Numbered from the stretch's first letter, positions 9,701 through 15,093 are shown. The stretch is 64,000 bases of DNA from Microbacterium terregens (GCF_027922045.1 NZ_BSEX01000001.1:62001-126000), one strand, 5' to 3'. Notes: generated from the sequence alone by a model not told the origin. Program-made: numbers and translations.

Positions 9701-10509
9701 CGCTTTGCTGGAAAACCGCGTCACGCAATAGCCCGCGCCTCTACACTCAGGCGGAAATCCTCGATTGGGTAGTGTTCGACTTCGAGGCGTTTTATGATCA
9801 GCACTATGCGAGCAATCCGGGGTTCCTGAACCCGCCGACGAATGTTTTCACGAATGGCGCGGTTGACTTGAACAAGGTGATGTATGCTTCGGCGGCACGC
9901 TTCGGCATCGGTATGATGAACTATCTTGCCCCCGGTGATGGCTGCTACACCCATGACTTCATGGTTGGTTATTGGCTTCAGTGCCTTCACGTCGGCGAGC
10001 GCCTTGGCTTCAACCAAGCGCTTCGCGATGCTTCGCCCAAGGCTAAGGCGGTGATCGATTGGTTGCTCGCCTCGCATCGCAAGCGCGCGATCGGGCGCAC
10101 CAACAACCCGTTGGTAAACTCGGCTCAGGACGTTGATTATATCACCCCCATTTGGACGATGGATCAGATGATTGCGGCGAATGGCGACGTTTCGAAGCTT
10201 CCGCAAAACTTCGCTGAGGTTGCTACCAAGCAGACGGTGAAGGCCCCGAGTTGGGATAGCTTCAAGCTACCGGACGGCACCGTTGGGAGCCGTGACGGAC
10301 AAGCGATGGATCAGTTGCTTGCGGCTCCCGCGTTGCTCAAGGATATGGGCATGTCCGGTTCCGACCTTGAGCAGGCCATCACGCTCGCTGAGCAGCGCTT
10401 TCAGGAGCGCCTTACCAGCGAGACGGCTAAGGGGCCGCTCGAAGCGGGACAGACTTGGTATAAGTTTCACCAAGCTACCAACAACCGGCCTTATCGACCG
10501 GGGAGCTAA
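6706..10509 (+). CDS. Large phage tail fibre/tailspike with collagen-like segment
   Basis: A 1267-residue protein. The first 95 residues form a compact N-terminal domain, probably for attachment to the tail. At about residues 102-122 there is a collagen-like run of G-x-y triplets (GPAGPEGPPGPEGPRGKDG), a trimerisation element frequent in phage fibres. Residues about 330-465 look like a LamG/concanavalin-type beta sandwich (F-W-V-D-G-Q-Q-L-G and L-E-I-E-Y-V-S-L-G-I-G). The remaining 700 residues are rich in Trp, Tyr, Asn and His and read like a folded, perhaps enzymatic, domain that I cannot name. As the last large tail gene it is the prime candidate for recognising or cutting the host capsule. 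An enzymatic role is inference only. Confidence 0.7.
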   Translation: MAFEFEASGTVSVTEGSVAVSGNGTSWATGYPGVILIIGGLSYPVASIDGRDRLTLVRPFDGPTASGVEYTLAPVQPENYELSKKVNEILDIAGDLIDATVGPAGPEGPPGPEGPRGKDGDAGFGSIVNFTQYSGQPAGGSGVYMIVPVAEGEPGITLTQTAQVILPKDKANAGIGLWIKSTTSGYAITLGLSNAPVPQPDVPGEELDLSGTGTIYIQPNTVYPLGIYLAGSTANFTVAVPKGLPIRIERKSIGITPTSTKWQVNPADDLIRNTGNAVGSDAVMEKKLDTRPGAAFSTRNGHLVIGYGAYLESAPLGIDLPQTADPVFNQVPPSIKLGFKGVCPAGVEKSVFAVVSLYNNGKYQLGPHWSGVLSVEIEGGNGSQTILADESPLYQLGSNHLYEAEYVDDPSGPGGTVTFWVDGQQLGTPKPTERKVRVAPGARLEVNASSGNSAATGGELEIEYVSLGIGRPDVVSTYTDVVDGAISAADLEALVVDARGLSAQPAKVLSYTANGTQKYELSLVVGEMDMPAGRAYKAVLEDWSTGTGVAHPNHLVMTKPGAQNCRFEDPTLYNSQPAWTEVLPQGAVPSINGINYYCEGIRMGTYTQFQFIYDWDTSVMPNNPFGDPEGLDSYMVAHKWLIYDKAGTLLARIEQPNGQPLNSAGMKAVWEGQYDGRGVAMITDDNPHYNFGTTRSSVIWRSHDPEAYSQQDIYNTVPVYDIRVPFACHTSFSVNGGDMRVYGSIGQSNGFANWRIMSYEPTTYEGIQAQVAASQDPWKGLNNLIAATPNAGVFLKYAPFNQMGRSPLTAPGGVRDDRQIMPEPIAHYARDVTSTRAMDGLSNKRITIDYLTGYASDPYYGMENGRCVPVYKGNARRNVGLRRHYYGYGEAARADSASWYGQSGRVYEWAASNSPLRVKTPTYGLTPNRPTYGTNSIDAAHAHQFPHWGSMLFKSPEFAMLGHKLSDQTRLYGNVILATWDDASNYAQREMAWKFGHAALCWKTASRNSPRLYTQAEILDWVVFDFEAFYDQHYASNPGFLNPPTNVFTNGAVDLNKVMYASAARFGIGMMNYLAPGDGCYTHDFMVGYWLQCLHVGERLGFNQALRDASPKAKAVIDWLLASHRKRAIGRTNNPLVNSAQDVDYITPIWTMDQMIAANGDVSKLPQNFAEVATKQTVKAPSWDSFKLPDGTVGSRDGQAMDQLLAAPALLKDMGMSGSDLEQAITLAEQRFQERLTSETAKGPLEAGQTWYKFHQATNNRPYRPGS

Positions 10510-10547
10510 GCCCCCGCCTATAAGGCGGCTCAGCGGGGTGATCGTCC

Positions 10548-10553
10548 TAAATA
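10548..10553 (+). promoter_or_regulatory. TAAATA box 4 nt before a small membrane-protein gene
   Basis: TAAATA-AGGG-ATG is nearly identical to the arrangement before position 2385 (TAAATA-AAGG-ATG). A short stem (CCGCC/GGCGG with TATAA loop) lies at about 10,514-10,528 just after the fibre gene. Confidence 0.35.
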
Positions 10554-10557
10554 AGGG

Positions 10558-10773
10558 ATGATCACGCCCCTGAAATCCCGCTTGAAGGCGGTTGTCGCCT
10601 ATCTCGGCGATGCCGCGCACCGCCGCTTTGTCGCAACGCTTGTCGCGCTCTTGGCTACGCACCTACTCGGCGAAGCGCTCGACGCCGACCGGGTGGCGCT
10701 CATTATCGAGATCGCCATTGGCGGGCTTGCGGGCAGTTGGAGCGCAACCACGCCCCAGATCGAGGGCGAGTAA
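10558..10773 (+). CDS. Small phage membrane protein, possible lysis-associated
   Basis: A 71-residue protein with a basic N-terminus (about 12 residues) and hydrophobic stretches near residues 24-40 and 46-60, ending in a short hydrophilic tail. It overlaps the next small gene by one base, and the pair follow the last tail gene, where phage lysis genes usually sit. Size, topology and location fit a holin or holin partner, but no diagnostic motif is present and no endolysin gene is visible beside it. Confidence 0.5.
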   Translation: MITPLKSRLKAVVAYLGDAAHRRFVATLVALLATHLLGEALDADRVALIIEIAIGGLAGSWSATTPQIEGE

Positions 10774-10943
10774 TGGTTGGCGGTGAGGCGGTGAAGGCGT
10801 CAGCGGACGTTATAAGCGGCGCAATCGCGGTGGCGACGCTGGCGAGTTGGTTGCCGCCGATCGCGGCAGTGTTCACGATCGCTTGGACGGCGATCCAGAT
10901 TTTCAGTTGGATTGAAGCCCGCGTCACGCGGCCGCGTCAGTGA
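10773..10943 (+). CDS. Small phage membrane protein, holin-like
   Basis: A 56-residue protein with one or two hydrophobic segments (A-I-A-V-A-T-L-A-S-W-L-P-P-I-A-A-V-F-T-I-A-W-T) and a basic C-terminal tail. The ATG at 10,773 was chosen because it overlaps the stop of the preceding gene (TAATG), which suggests coupled translation. A turn at W-L-P-P between two hydrophobic halves would allow a hairpin in the membrane. A holin role is inferred from size and position. It converges on the minus-strand gene ending at 10,937, with which it overlaps by 7 bp. Confidence 0.5.
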   Translation: MVGGEAVKASADVISGAIAVATLASWLPPIAAVFTIAWTAIQIFSWIEARVTRPRQ

Positions 10944-11236
10944 TCCCCCACGGCGAACGAAACCGGCACGGCGAAGCGTCCAAGCTCGCGAATACCAAGT
11001 AGCTCCTCACCGCTGCTAACGATCCTACGGAGCGGGTATCGTTCAAAATGCTCCGCCGCCCGTCGCTCCACCGCATCCGCGACCTCTTCAATCGTCTCAA
11101 GCTCGGCAGCATCGGCCAATTGCTCAGGACGGTAGAAGGCACTCAGCGTGATCGGGCCGGTGGCTTCACGCTCAAGCCTAACCTCGATCGCGAATTGGTC
11201 CGCGTTTGCGGAGAGGAATTGGAGCTTCTGCCGCAT
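10937..11236 (-). CDS. Prophage hypothetical protein, 99 aa
   Basis: A 99-residue soluble, Glu/Arg-rich protein (beta-rich N-terminal half, helical E-E-V-A-D-A-V-E-R-R-A-A-E-H in the middle). No family is recognised. It is transcribed against the lysis-like genes and follows the 53-residue membrane protein with a 5-bp gap, so the two probably form a small operon. Opposite orientation to the late genes marks it as a possible lysogeny-expressed gene. The start at 11,236 was preferred over an upstream one that would overlap the whole neighbour. Confidence 0.5.
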   Translation of the reverse strand: MRQKLQFLSANADQFAIEVRLEREATGPITLSAFYRPEQLADAAELETIEEVADAVERRAAEHFERYPLRRIVSSGEELLGIRELGRFAVPVSFAVGDH

Positions 11237-11241
11237 GACAC

Positions 11242-11403
11242 TCACAGCAGCGCTTTGACGAGCGCGCCCGCCCCGACGCCACCAGCGTAGCAGACGGCTA
11301 CGAAGGCCATGAGCAGCATCGCCAAAGCCGCCAGAGCGAACCACGGGTGCCGCTTGGGCTCAAAAGCTACGACCGTGTTGTAGATCATTTCGGTGAGCTT
11401 CAT
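11242..11403 (-). CDS. Prophage small membrane protein, 53 aa
   Basis: A 53-residue protein with a hydrophilic N-terminus (MKLTEMIYN) and one long transmembrane helix of about 25 residues (F-A-L-A-A-L-A-M-L-L-M-A-F-V-A-V). The start is well supported by a strong GGAGGAAGG ribosome-binding site a few bases upstream on the minus strand. It is the first gene of the two-gene minus-strand unit. Function unknown; a lysogen-expressed membrane protein (for example superinfection exclusion) is one possibility, not demonstrated. Confidence 0.5.
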   Translation of the reverse strand: MKLTEMIYNTVVAFEPKRHPWFALAALAMLLMAFVAVCYAGGVGAGALVKALL

Positions 11404-11669
11404 GGACCTTCCTCCACCGGAAAAACAAAATCGGTGGTGGAGATCGTGGAGCATTCTTGAGCCCTCCGGGCTGTAGGACGCGAATAGGGATCGCAGGTCA
11501 AGAGGGGGGTGGCGGAACGCAACAGTGCCCCTCTGTGGGTTTGATCCCACCTGATCGGGATTATGGCGCGTTGAGCGCCCGAGCAATTTTTTTTGAACCT
11601 TGCAAGCCTCACCGGGGTTGAGGGGCGTTCCCGTTGTGTTCTAACTGGGCGCACGGAGATTCGGACGCC
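11404..11669. other. Non-coding prophage interval between divergent small genes
   Basis: A 266-bp gap between the minus-strand small membrane gene and the next plus-strand genes. It holds an imperfect GAGGGG/CCCCTC inverted pair around 11,500-11,535, a short GGCGC-GTTGA-GCGCC hairpin at 11,565-11,579 and a run of eight T at 11,587-11,594. The position fits a divergent control region. No confident promoter or tRNA was found. Confidence 0.35.
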
Positions 11670-11855
11670 ATGACCATCGAGCAAGACACCATCGCAGAGG
11701 CCCTTGCGACCGCACCGGGCTGGGCGAAGATCGGCCTCACGATGCCGCAGGAACGCCTTCGCGAGGACGCGCGGCGCGAGATGGCGCGGCACGTCTACAG
11801 CACCCTCTACAAGCCCGCTTCCGTAGACACGGCGCAACTTCCCCTTCCGCTGTGA
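11670..11855 (+). CDS. Small phage protein, DUF6771-like
   Basis: A 61-residue protein with the pattern A-x-A-x-A-P-G-W-A-K-I-G-L-T-M-P-Q-E-R-L-R-E-D-A and then R-E-M-A. I associate this pattern with short DUF6771-type proteins found in sphingomonad prophages; the match is from memory and unverified. It is followed after one base by the zinc-ribbon gene, so they are probably cotranscribed. The ATG at 11,670 was preferred to an upstream in-frame start because the conserved-looking region begins just after it. Function unknown. Confidence 0.5.
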   Translation: MTIEQDTIAEALATAPGWAKIGLTMPQERLREDARREMARHVYSTLYKPASVDTAQLPLPL

Positions 11856-11856
11856 C

Positions 11857-12195
11857 GTGGTTCAAGGGATCAAGAGCCTAACTGAGCTTCTACACCAAGG
11901 CGGCTCCGTTCGAGCAGTTTGTCGGGAGTGCGGGCACGCAGCGCTATTCTCCCCCTATGAGTTGGGGAGCTACTTCCGCCAGCGCGGTTGGTCCGATTCA
12001 TGGCCGCACTTCGCTAAGCGCCTCCGGTGCGAGTGCGGGGCGCGTGGCCCGGAAGTCCAATGGTTGGTTGGCGATCCTCCGCCACCCGAGCCAACGCCCC
12101 CTAAGCCGCGTTTCGTGAGATCGTCGTTGCCCCAAGGCAGCGCGCCGACCAGCTTAGACGAATGGCGCAAGCGACGCGCTGGTAAGGCGTTCTGA
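11857..12195 (+). CDS. Prophage zinc-ribbon protein, 112 aa
   Basis: Starts with GTG one base after the preceding stop. Two cysteine pairs (C-R-E-C-G-H at about residues 22-27 and C-E-C-G at about 58-61) separated by some 30 residues indicate a zinc ribbon of the kind that binds nucleic acid or stabilises a small domain. A Pro-rich linker (P-P-P-P-E-P-T-P-P-K-P) leads to a basic tail (R-K-R-R-A-G-K). No specific family is recognised. A DNA-binding or regulatory role is plausible. Confidence 0.55.
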   Translation: MVQGIKSLTELLHQGGSVRAVCRECGHAALFSPYELGSYFRQRGWSDSWPHFAKRLRCECGARGPEVQWLVGDPPPPEPTPPKPRFVRSSLPQGSAPTSLDEWRKRRAGKAF

Positions 12196-12256
12196 GCGAT
12201 AACGGCGCTTGCGTTCGGCTGCTTGTTGATCGAGCTTGCCGGAAAGGGAGGGCACA

Positions 12257-12664
12257 ATGCGCACATTCGTGATGTTGGCGGCGTTGTCATTGGCGGCATG
12301 TTCGAGTGCTGAACCGGTATTTGAGAACACAACCGCCGAAGCGCCGATCGTGAACGACTCTCCTCCTGTTGAGAACGGAACCGCCTTCGACGTTCCTGCC
12401 GATCCCAACGCCCGCTACAGCTTGCTTAGCGTGACACCGGGGCAGAACGGCCACATCATTGCCCTTACGCGACGCACTGGCACCTCCGGCACCAGCTATT
12501 CAAATCGTGAGATTGACTGTGACGCTCAGCTTGCTCGCTATGTCGGCGAGGGCGACACGCGCGAGGATGCCGAACGCCCCTCCCCCAACCCCGGCGACAT
12601 GGCACCCTTGGTTGCAGGATCGAGCACCCACACTGCGGTTCAGGTGGCGTGCGCAAAACGCTAA
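12257..12664 (+). CDS. Prophage-encoded lipoprotein, 135 aa
   Basis: The N-terminus MRTFVMLAALSLAACSS is a lipoprotein signal with lipobox L-A-A-C (Cys at residue 15). The mature part is acidic and low-complexity for about 30 residues, then contains a region with three further cysteines. The ATG at 12,257 is supported by GGGAGG a few bases upstream. The 3' end overlaps the GTG start of the nuclease gene. Phage-encoded lipoproteins are sometimes superinfection-exclusion factors expressed in the lysogen. That is only a suggestion here; no homologue is recognised. Confidence 0.6.
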   Translation: MRTFVMLAALSLAACSSAEPVFENTTAEAPIVNDSPPVENGTAFDVPADPNARYSLLSVTPGQNGHIIALTRRTGTSGTSYSNREIDCDAQLARYVGEGDTREDAERPSPNPGDMAPLVAGSSTHTAVQVACAKR

Positions 12665-13170
12665 GCGGCAACTCGAAACGTCGCCGGAACGCCTACAGGA
12701 CGGGATCACGACGTAAGCGGTTGTCGCCGATCGCCATCCTAATAGGTGCCGCGTGTATCGGTGCTATCGTCGGCATCGGCTCCACGGTTGAGCCGACCGC
12801 CTCGACGGCAACACGCGAGATCATCTCCGGTTGCCGCACCACAGACGGCGACACCATCCGTTGTGGCAACGAGCGCATCAGGCTTCTTGGCATCGATGCG
12901 CCCGAGCTTACCGGCCACTGCCGCCCCGGTCGCAAGTGCGCGCCCGGTGATCCGGTCGCCTCTACCCATAGCCTTCGTTCCGCAATGACGGGAACGCTGC
13001 GCATCAACCGAGTAGGCACCGACCATTATGGGCGCACACTGGCGACCGTAGCGGGAGATCGTGGCGACTTGTCGTGCTGGCAGTTATCACAGGGGCAGGC
13101 GTCCTATCGAAGCGATTGGGACGATGGTTTGCGGGTAGCGCGCACCTGCCCTGCCGAAGTGATAGGCTGA
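12649..13170 (+). CDS. Membrane-anchored staphylococcal-type (SNase) nuclease
   Basis: A 173-residue protein. A very basic N-terminus (K-R-R-R-N-A-Y, R-R-K-R) is followed by a hydrophobic segment at about residues 26-46, so the enzyme is probably anchored to, or exported across, the inner membrane. The SNase fold starts near residue 58: D-G-D-T-I-R-C holds the metal-binding Asp. R-I-R-L-L-G-I-D-A-P-E-L holds the catalytic Arg and Glu and the second Asp. D-H-Y-G-R-T-L-A holds the second catalytic Arg. All key residues are present, so it should be active on DNA or RNA. The GTG start lies inside the end of the lipoprotein gene. A periplasmic nuclease carried by a prophage could degrade incoming DNA; that role is inferred. 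Confidence 0.8.
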   Translation: MRKTLSGNSKRRRNAYRTGSRRKRLSPIAILIGAACIGAIVGIGSTVEPTASTATREIISGCRTTDGDTIRCGNERIRLLGIDAPELTGHCRPGRKCAPGDPVASTHSLRSAMTGTLRINRVGTDHYGRTLATVAGDRGDLSCWQLSQGQASYRSDWDDGLRVARTCPAEVIG

Positions 13171-13178
13171 GCCGCCGA

Positions 13179-13643
13179 ATGAGTGCGCGCGGTTGGATCG
13201 CAGGCGTCGGCTCTTGGGTCGCGATGGTGGCAGCGGTGTCCTACTTCTCAGGACCGACGACGTGTCGGGATGGTTGGGCTTCCTCAAGTATCGGCTCAAG
13301 AGGCGCGTGCTCTCATCACGGCGGCGTGGATCGCTCAGGAGACGCTTGGGCAAAGCTCCTGATCGCTCCCGCTGCGATCATCGGAATCGCGGTAGCCGAT
13401 TTCGGAACTAAGGCTCCGACGCCTCCAAGGATGCCGCCCGCACCTCCTCTACAACCCCTCGATCCCGATCGTCCGGTTTGCCCGAAGTGCTCACGATCCA
13501 TGGTAAGGCGCACAGCCAAGCGGGGGCGAAACCCGGCACGGACGTTTTGGGGATGCCCAAACCATCCCTACTGTCGAGAAACAATGCGGATGGATGCCGA
13601 CCCGCGCGGCTTGAACTCATCGTCCAACTCTCATTTGAGCTAA
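13179..13643 (+). CDS. DUF3761-like plus topoisomerase-type zinc-finger protein
   Basis: A 154-residue protein with an N-terminal signal or membrane segment (W-I-A-G-V-G-S-W-V-A-M-V-A-A-V). A DUF3761-like motif follows (T-C-R-D-G, then S-R-G-A-C-S-H-H-G-G-V). After it come a second hydrophobic stretch (L-L-I-A-P-A-A-I-I-G-I-A-V-A), a Pro-rich linker and a C4 zinc finger at about residues 105-138 (C-P-K-C-S-R-S-M-V-R-R, then F-W-G-C, then C-R-E-T-M). That finger is the class found at the end of type IA topoisomerases and in nuclease accessory proteins. It is the last gene before the integration junction and follows the SNase gene, hinting at joint action on DNA. Its stop overlaps the capped comM stop by 4 bp. 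Confidence 0.6.
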   Translation: MSARGWIAGVGSWVAMVAAVSYFSGPTTCRDGWASSSIGSRGACSHHGGVDRSGDAWAKLLIAPAAIIGIAVADFGTKAPTPPRMPPAPPLQPLDPDRPVCPKCSRSMVRRTAKRGRNPARTFWGCPNHPYCRETMRMDADPRGLNSSSNSHLS

Positions 13644-14386
13644 GGCGCACCCCGCTCGCGCAGCACCCGCACTACCTCTTGATCCACCATGGCGAGCATA
13701 GCCGCGTCGGGATGCGGGTTGGAATTCCGCGATTGTGACTTGCCCACCATCAGCAGGTTGTGGCCGCCCGCCGCCGCGATCTCCAGCGCGCGCTTCGCGG
13801 TTTCCTGTCCCTTCACCCGCCGCAGGTCCGGTCCGAGCACCAGCTCCTCCGCCTCGCCCGGTGCGGGTTCGGGCAACAACTGTGTCCCTTTCAGGTGGTT
13901 GAGCAGACCGATCAGGTCGGTCGCCGCGCAGATGCTGCCCCCCGCCCACGCCGCTTCGGCGCCCTGCGCTGCCGGGCAGATCAACCCCAGGCCGCGCTCC
14001 GACGCGTGGAGCGCCGCCAGCAGCACCCCGGGCGTGGCGGCGATACGACCGTCCAGGCCGAGTTCCCCCACCACCAGATATTCGGACAGCGTCTCCGCAT
14101 CGACGACGCCCATCGCCGCCAACAGCCCCAGCGCGATCGGGAGATCATAGTGCGATCCCTCCTTGGGCAGGTCCGCAGGGGAGAGGTTGACCGTGATCCG
14201 CTTGGGCGGGAGCGACAGGCCGATCGCGGCGATGGCGGCGCGGACGCGTTCGCGGCTTTCGCCCACCGCCTTGTCCGGCAGCCCGACGACGACGAATGCC
14301 GGCACGCCGGGTGCCAATTGCACCTGCGCCTCGACCGCGCGCGCCTCCAGCCCGAGATACGCCGCCGTCGATACGATCGCGACCAT
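13640..14386 (-). pseudogene. comM: comM (yifB) fragment truncated by prophage insertion, with foreign C-terminus
   Basis: The first 215 residues are a typical ComM/YifB (Mg-chelatase-like AAA+) N-terminus: V-S-T-A-A-Y-L-G-L-E-A, V-V-V-G-L-P-D-K-A-V-G-E-S-R-E-R-V, N-L-S-P-A-D-L-P-K-E-G-S-H-Y-D-L-P-I-A-L and G-G-H-N-L-L-M-V-G. The family then continues P-P-G-S-G-K-S (Walker A) to a total of about 500 residues. Here it switches to K-S-Q-S-R-N-S-N-P-H-P and stops after 33 foreign residues. The ATPase core is lost, so the protein cannot work as the branch-migration helicase known to promote natural transformation. The other part of comM is expected at the far end of the prophage. Confidence 0.85.
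13736..13760. other. Probable right attachment junction (att) of the prophage in comM
   Basis: Codons for ComM residues H-N-L-L-M-V-G are intact down to 13,742 (minus strand reading). Beyond them the protein no longer resembles ComM. The exact core sequence cannot be set without the left junction. The retained K-S codons just after the break may come from a short overlap with the original Walker A codons (G-K-S), but this is speculative. Confidence 0.5.
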
Positions 14387-14525
14387 GCTGCCCCCCTATC
14401 CCCCGCCACTGCATAGCCGGTTTCCGGGGAAGGAAAACAGCCGAGCGTGTCTTGCCCTCACAACACACATGCCCCACATCGAGCCGGTGATGGTCGGTTC
14501 CCGATCCTGTCCCGGCACAGCCGCG

Positions 14526-14554
14526 TTGACTTGGAGGGGCGGCTTGCCTATGGG
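14526..14554 (+). promoter_or_regulatory. Putative sigma-70 type promoter for rpmH
   Basis: TTGACT (14,526-14,531), a 17-bp spacer and TATGGG (14,549-14,554) lie about 75 bp before the rpmH start. Transcription would begin near 14,561. Spacing and -35 match are good; the -10 is weak. Confidence 0.45.
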
Positions 14555-14567
14555 CTGCGGGCACACG

Positions 14568-14590
14568 GCCGCCGTTCAGGGCGGCTTTTT
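14568..14590 (+). terminator. Terminator-like hairpin in the rpmH leader
   Basis: GCCGCC-GTTCAG-GGCGGC followed by five T (14,586-14,590): a perfect 6-bp GC stem, 6-base loop and T run. It lies between the putative rpmH promoter and the rpmH start, so it may act as an attenuator of the ribosomal-protein operon rather than an end-of-gene terminator. Confidence 0.5.
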
Positions 14591-14628
14591 CCGTTATTGT
14601 AGACGTTCGATATCCCGGGGAATGAGTG

Positions 14629-14763
14629 ATGAAGCGGACCTTTCAGCCGAGCAACCTGGTGCGTTCGCGTCGCCACGGCTTCCGGACTCGCATGGCGACG
14701 CCGGGTGGCCGCAAGGTGATTCGCGCCCGTCGCAACCGCGGCCGCAAGAAGCTGTCGGCCTGA
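14629..14763 (+). CDS. rpmH: 50S ribosomal protein L34
   Basis: A 44-residue, very basic protein with the full L34 signature: [30 protein letters not shown] and then [13 protein letters not shown]. Length equals the family norm. GGGGA at 14,617-14,621 is a suitably spaced ribosome-binding site. L34 is part of the large ribosomal subunit. The gene heads the conserved rpmH-rnpA-yidD-yidC cluster and overlaps the start of rnpA. Confidence 0.97.
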   Translation: MKRTFQPSNLVRSRRHGFRTRMATPGGRKVIRARRNRGRKKLSA

Positions 14764-15086
14764 CGCGCCTTACCCGTCGCAGCGAGTATCTCGCTGCGAA
14801 CGGAGGCAAGCGTGCGCCGATGCCGGGCTTCGTGCTGCTGGTGCGCGCGCGCGAGGATGCCGATCCGACGATGCGGATCGGCATCACCGTATCCAAGAAA
14901 GTCGGCAACGCCGTCGCCCGCAACCGGGTGAAGCGGCGTTTCCGTGCGCTTGCGCGCGAGGTCCTGCCGACTGCAGGCATCGCCGGTGCCGACCATGTGC
15001 TGATCGGACGCACCTCCGCGATCGAGCGGCCCTATGAGTCGCTCAAGACCGAACTGGTCAAGGCGCTGCGCAAGGTGACCCGGTGA
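14760..15086 (+). CDS. rnpA: Ribonuclease P protein component
   Basis: The protein subunit of RNase P, which with the catalytic RNA removes 5' leaders from tRNA precursors. The RNR signature [20 protein letters not shown] is complete, followed by R-F-R-A-L-A-R-E. The N-terminal [14 protein letters not shown] is the usual beginning, giving 108 residues. The start is unusual: the only initiator-like codon at that place is CTG (14,760), overlapping the rpmH stop. The next in-frame ATG upstream is 14,622, seven bases before rpmH, which would make a 154-residue protein read through rpmH in another frame. A downstream ATG (14,820) would cut into conserved residues. Confidence 0.93.
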   Translation: MTRLTRRSEYLAANGGKRAPMPGFVLLVRAREDADPTMRIGITVSKKVGNAVARNRVKRRFRALAREVLPTAGIAGADHVLIGRTSAIERPYESLKTELVKALRKVTR

Positions 15087-15093
15087 CCACCGG

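Larger units (their letters stand above)
1..13741. mobile_element. Right end of a tailed-phage prophage integrated in comM
   Basis: A continuous run of phage tail genes (tape measure, distal tail, gpJ-like, collagen-bearing fibre) is followed by tiny membrane proteins and unrelated small cargo genes. It stops abruptly inside comM on the opposite strand. The left end, integrase, capsid and packaging genes are outside the window, so whether the phage is intact cannot be judged. By eye the base composition is somewhat less GC-rich than the flanking chromosome. The right junction lies near 13,736-13,744, where the ComM protein stops matching its family. A siphovirus-like tail is likely because a tape-measure protein and a gpJ-like protein are present and no sheath gene is seen. 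Confidence 0.85.

Noticed and set aside
11534..11550. tRNA T-arm-like GTGGG-N6-CCCAC stem in the prophage gap
   Set aside because: Loop has six bases without the TTCGA pattern and no acceptor, D or anticodon stems can be drawn around it.
14163..14621. Upstream extension of the rnpA frame before 14,622
   Set aside because: It runs antisense to comM and through the rpmH promoter region; openness is explained by GC content.
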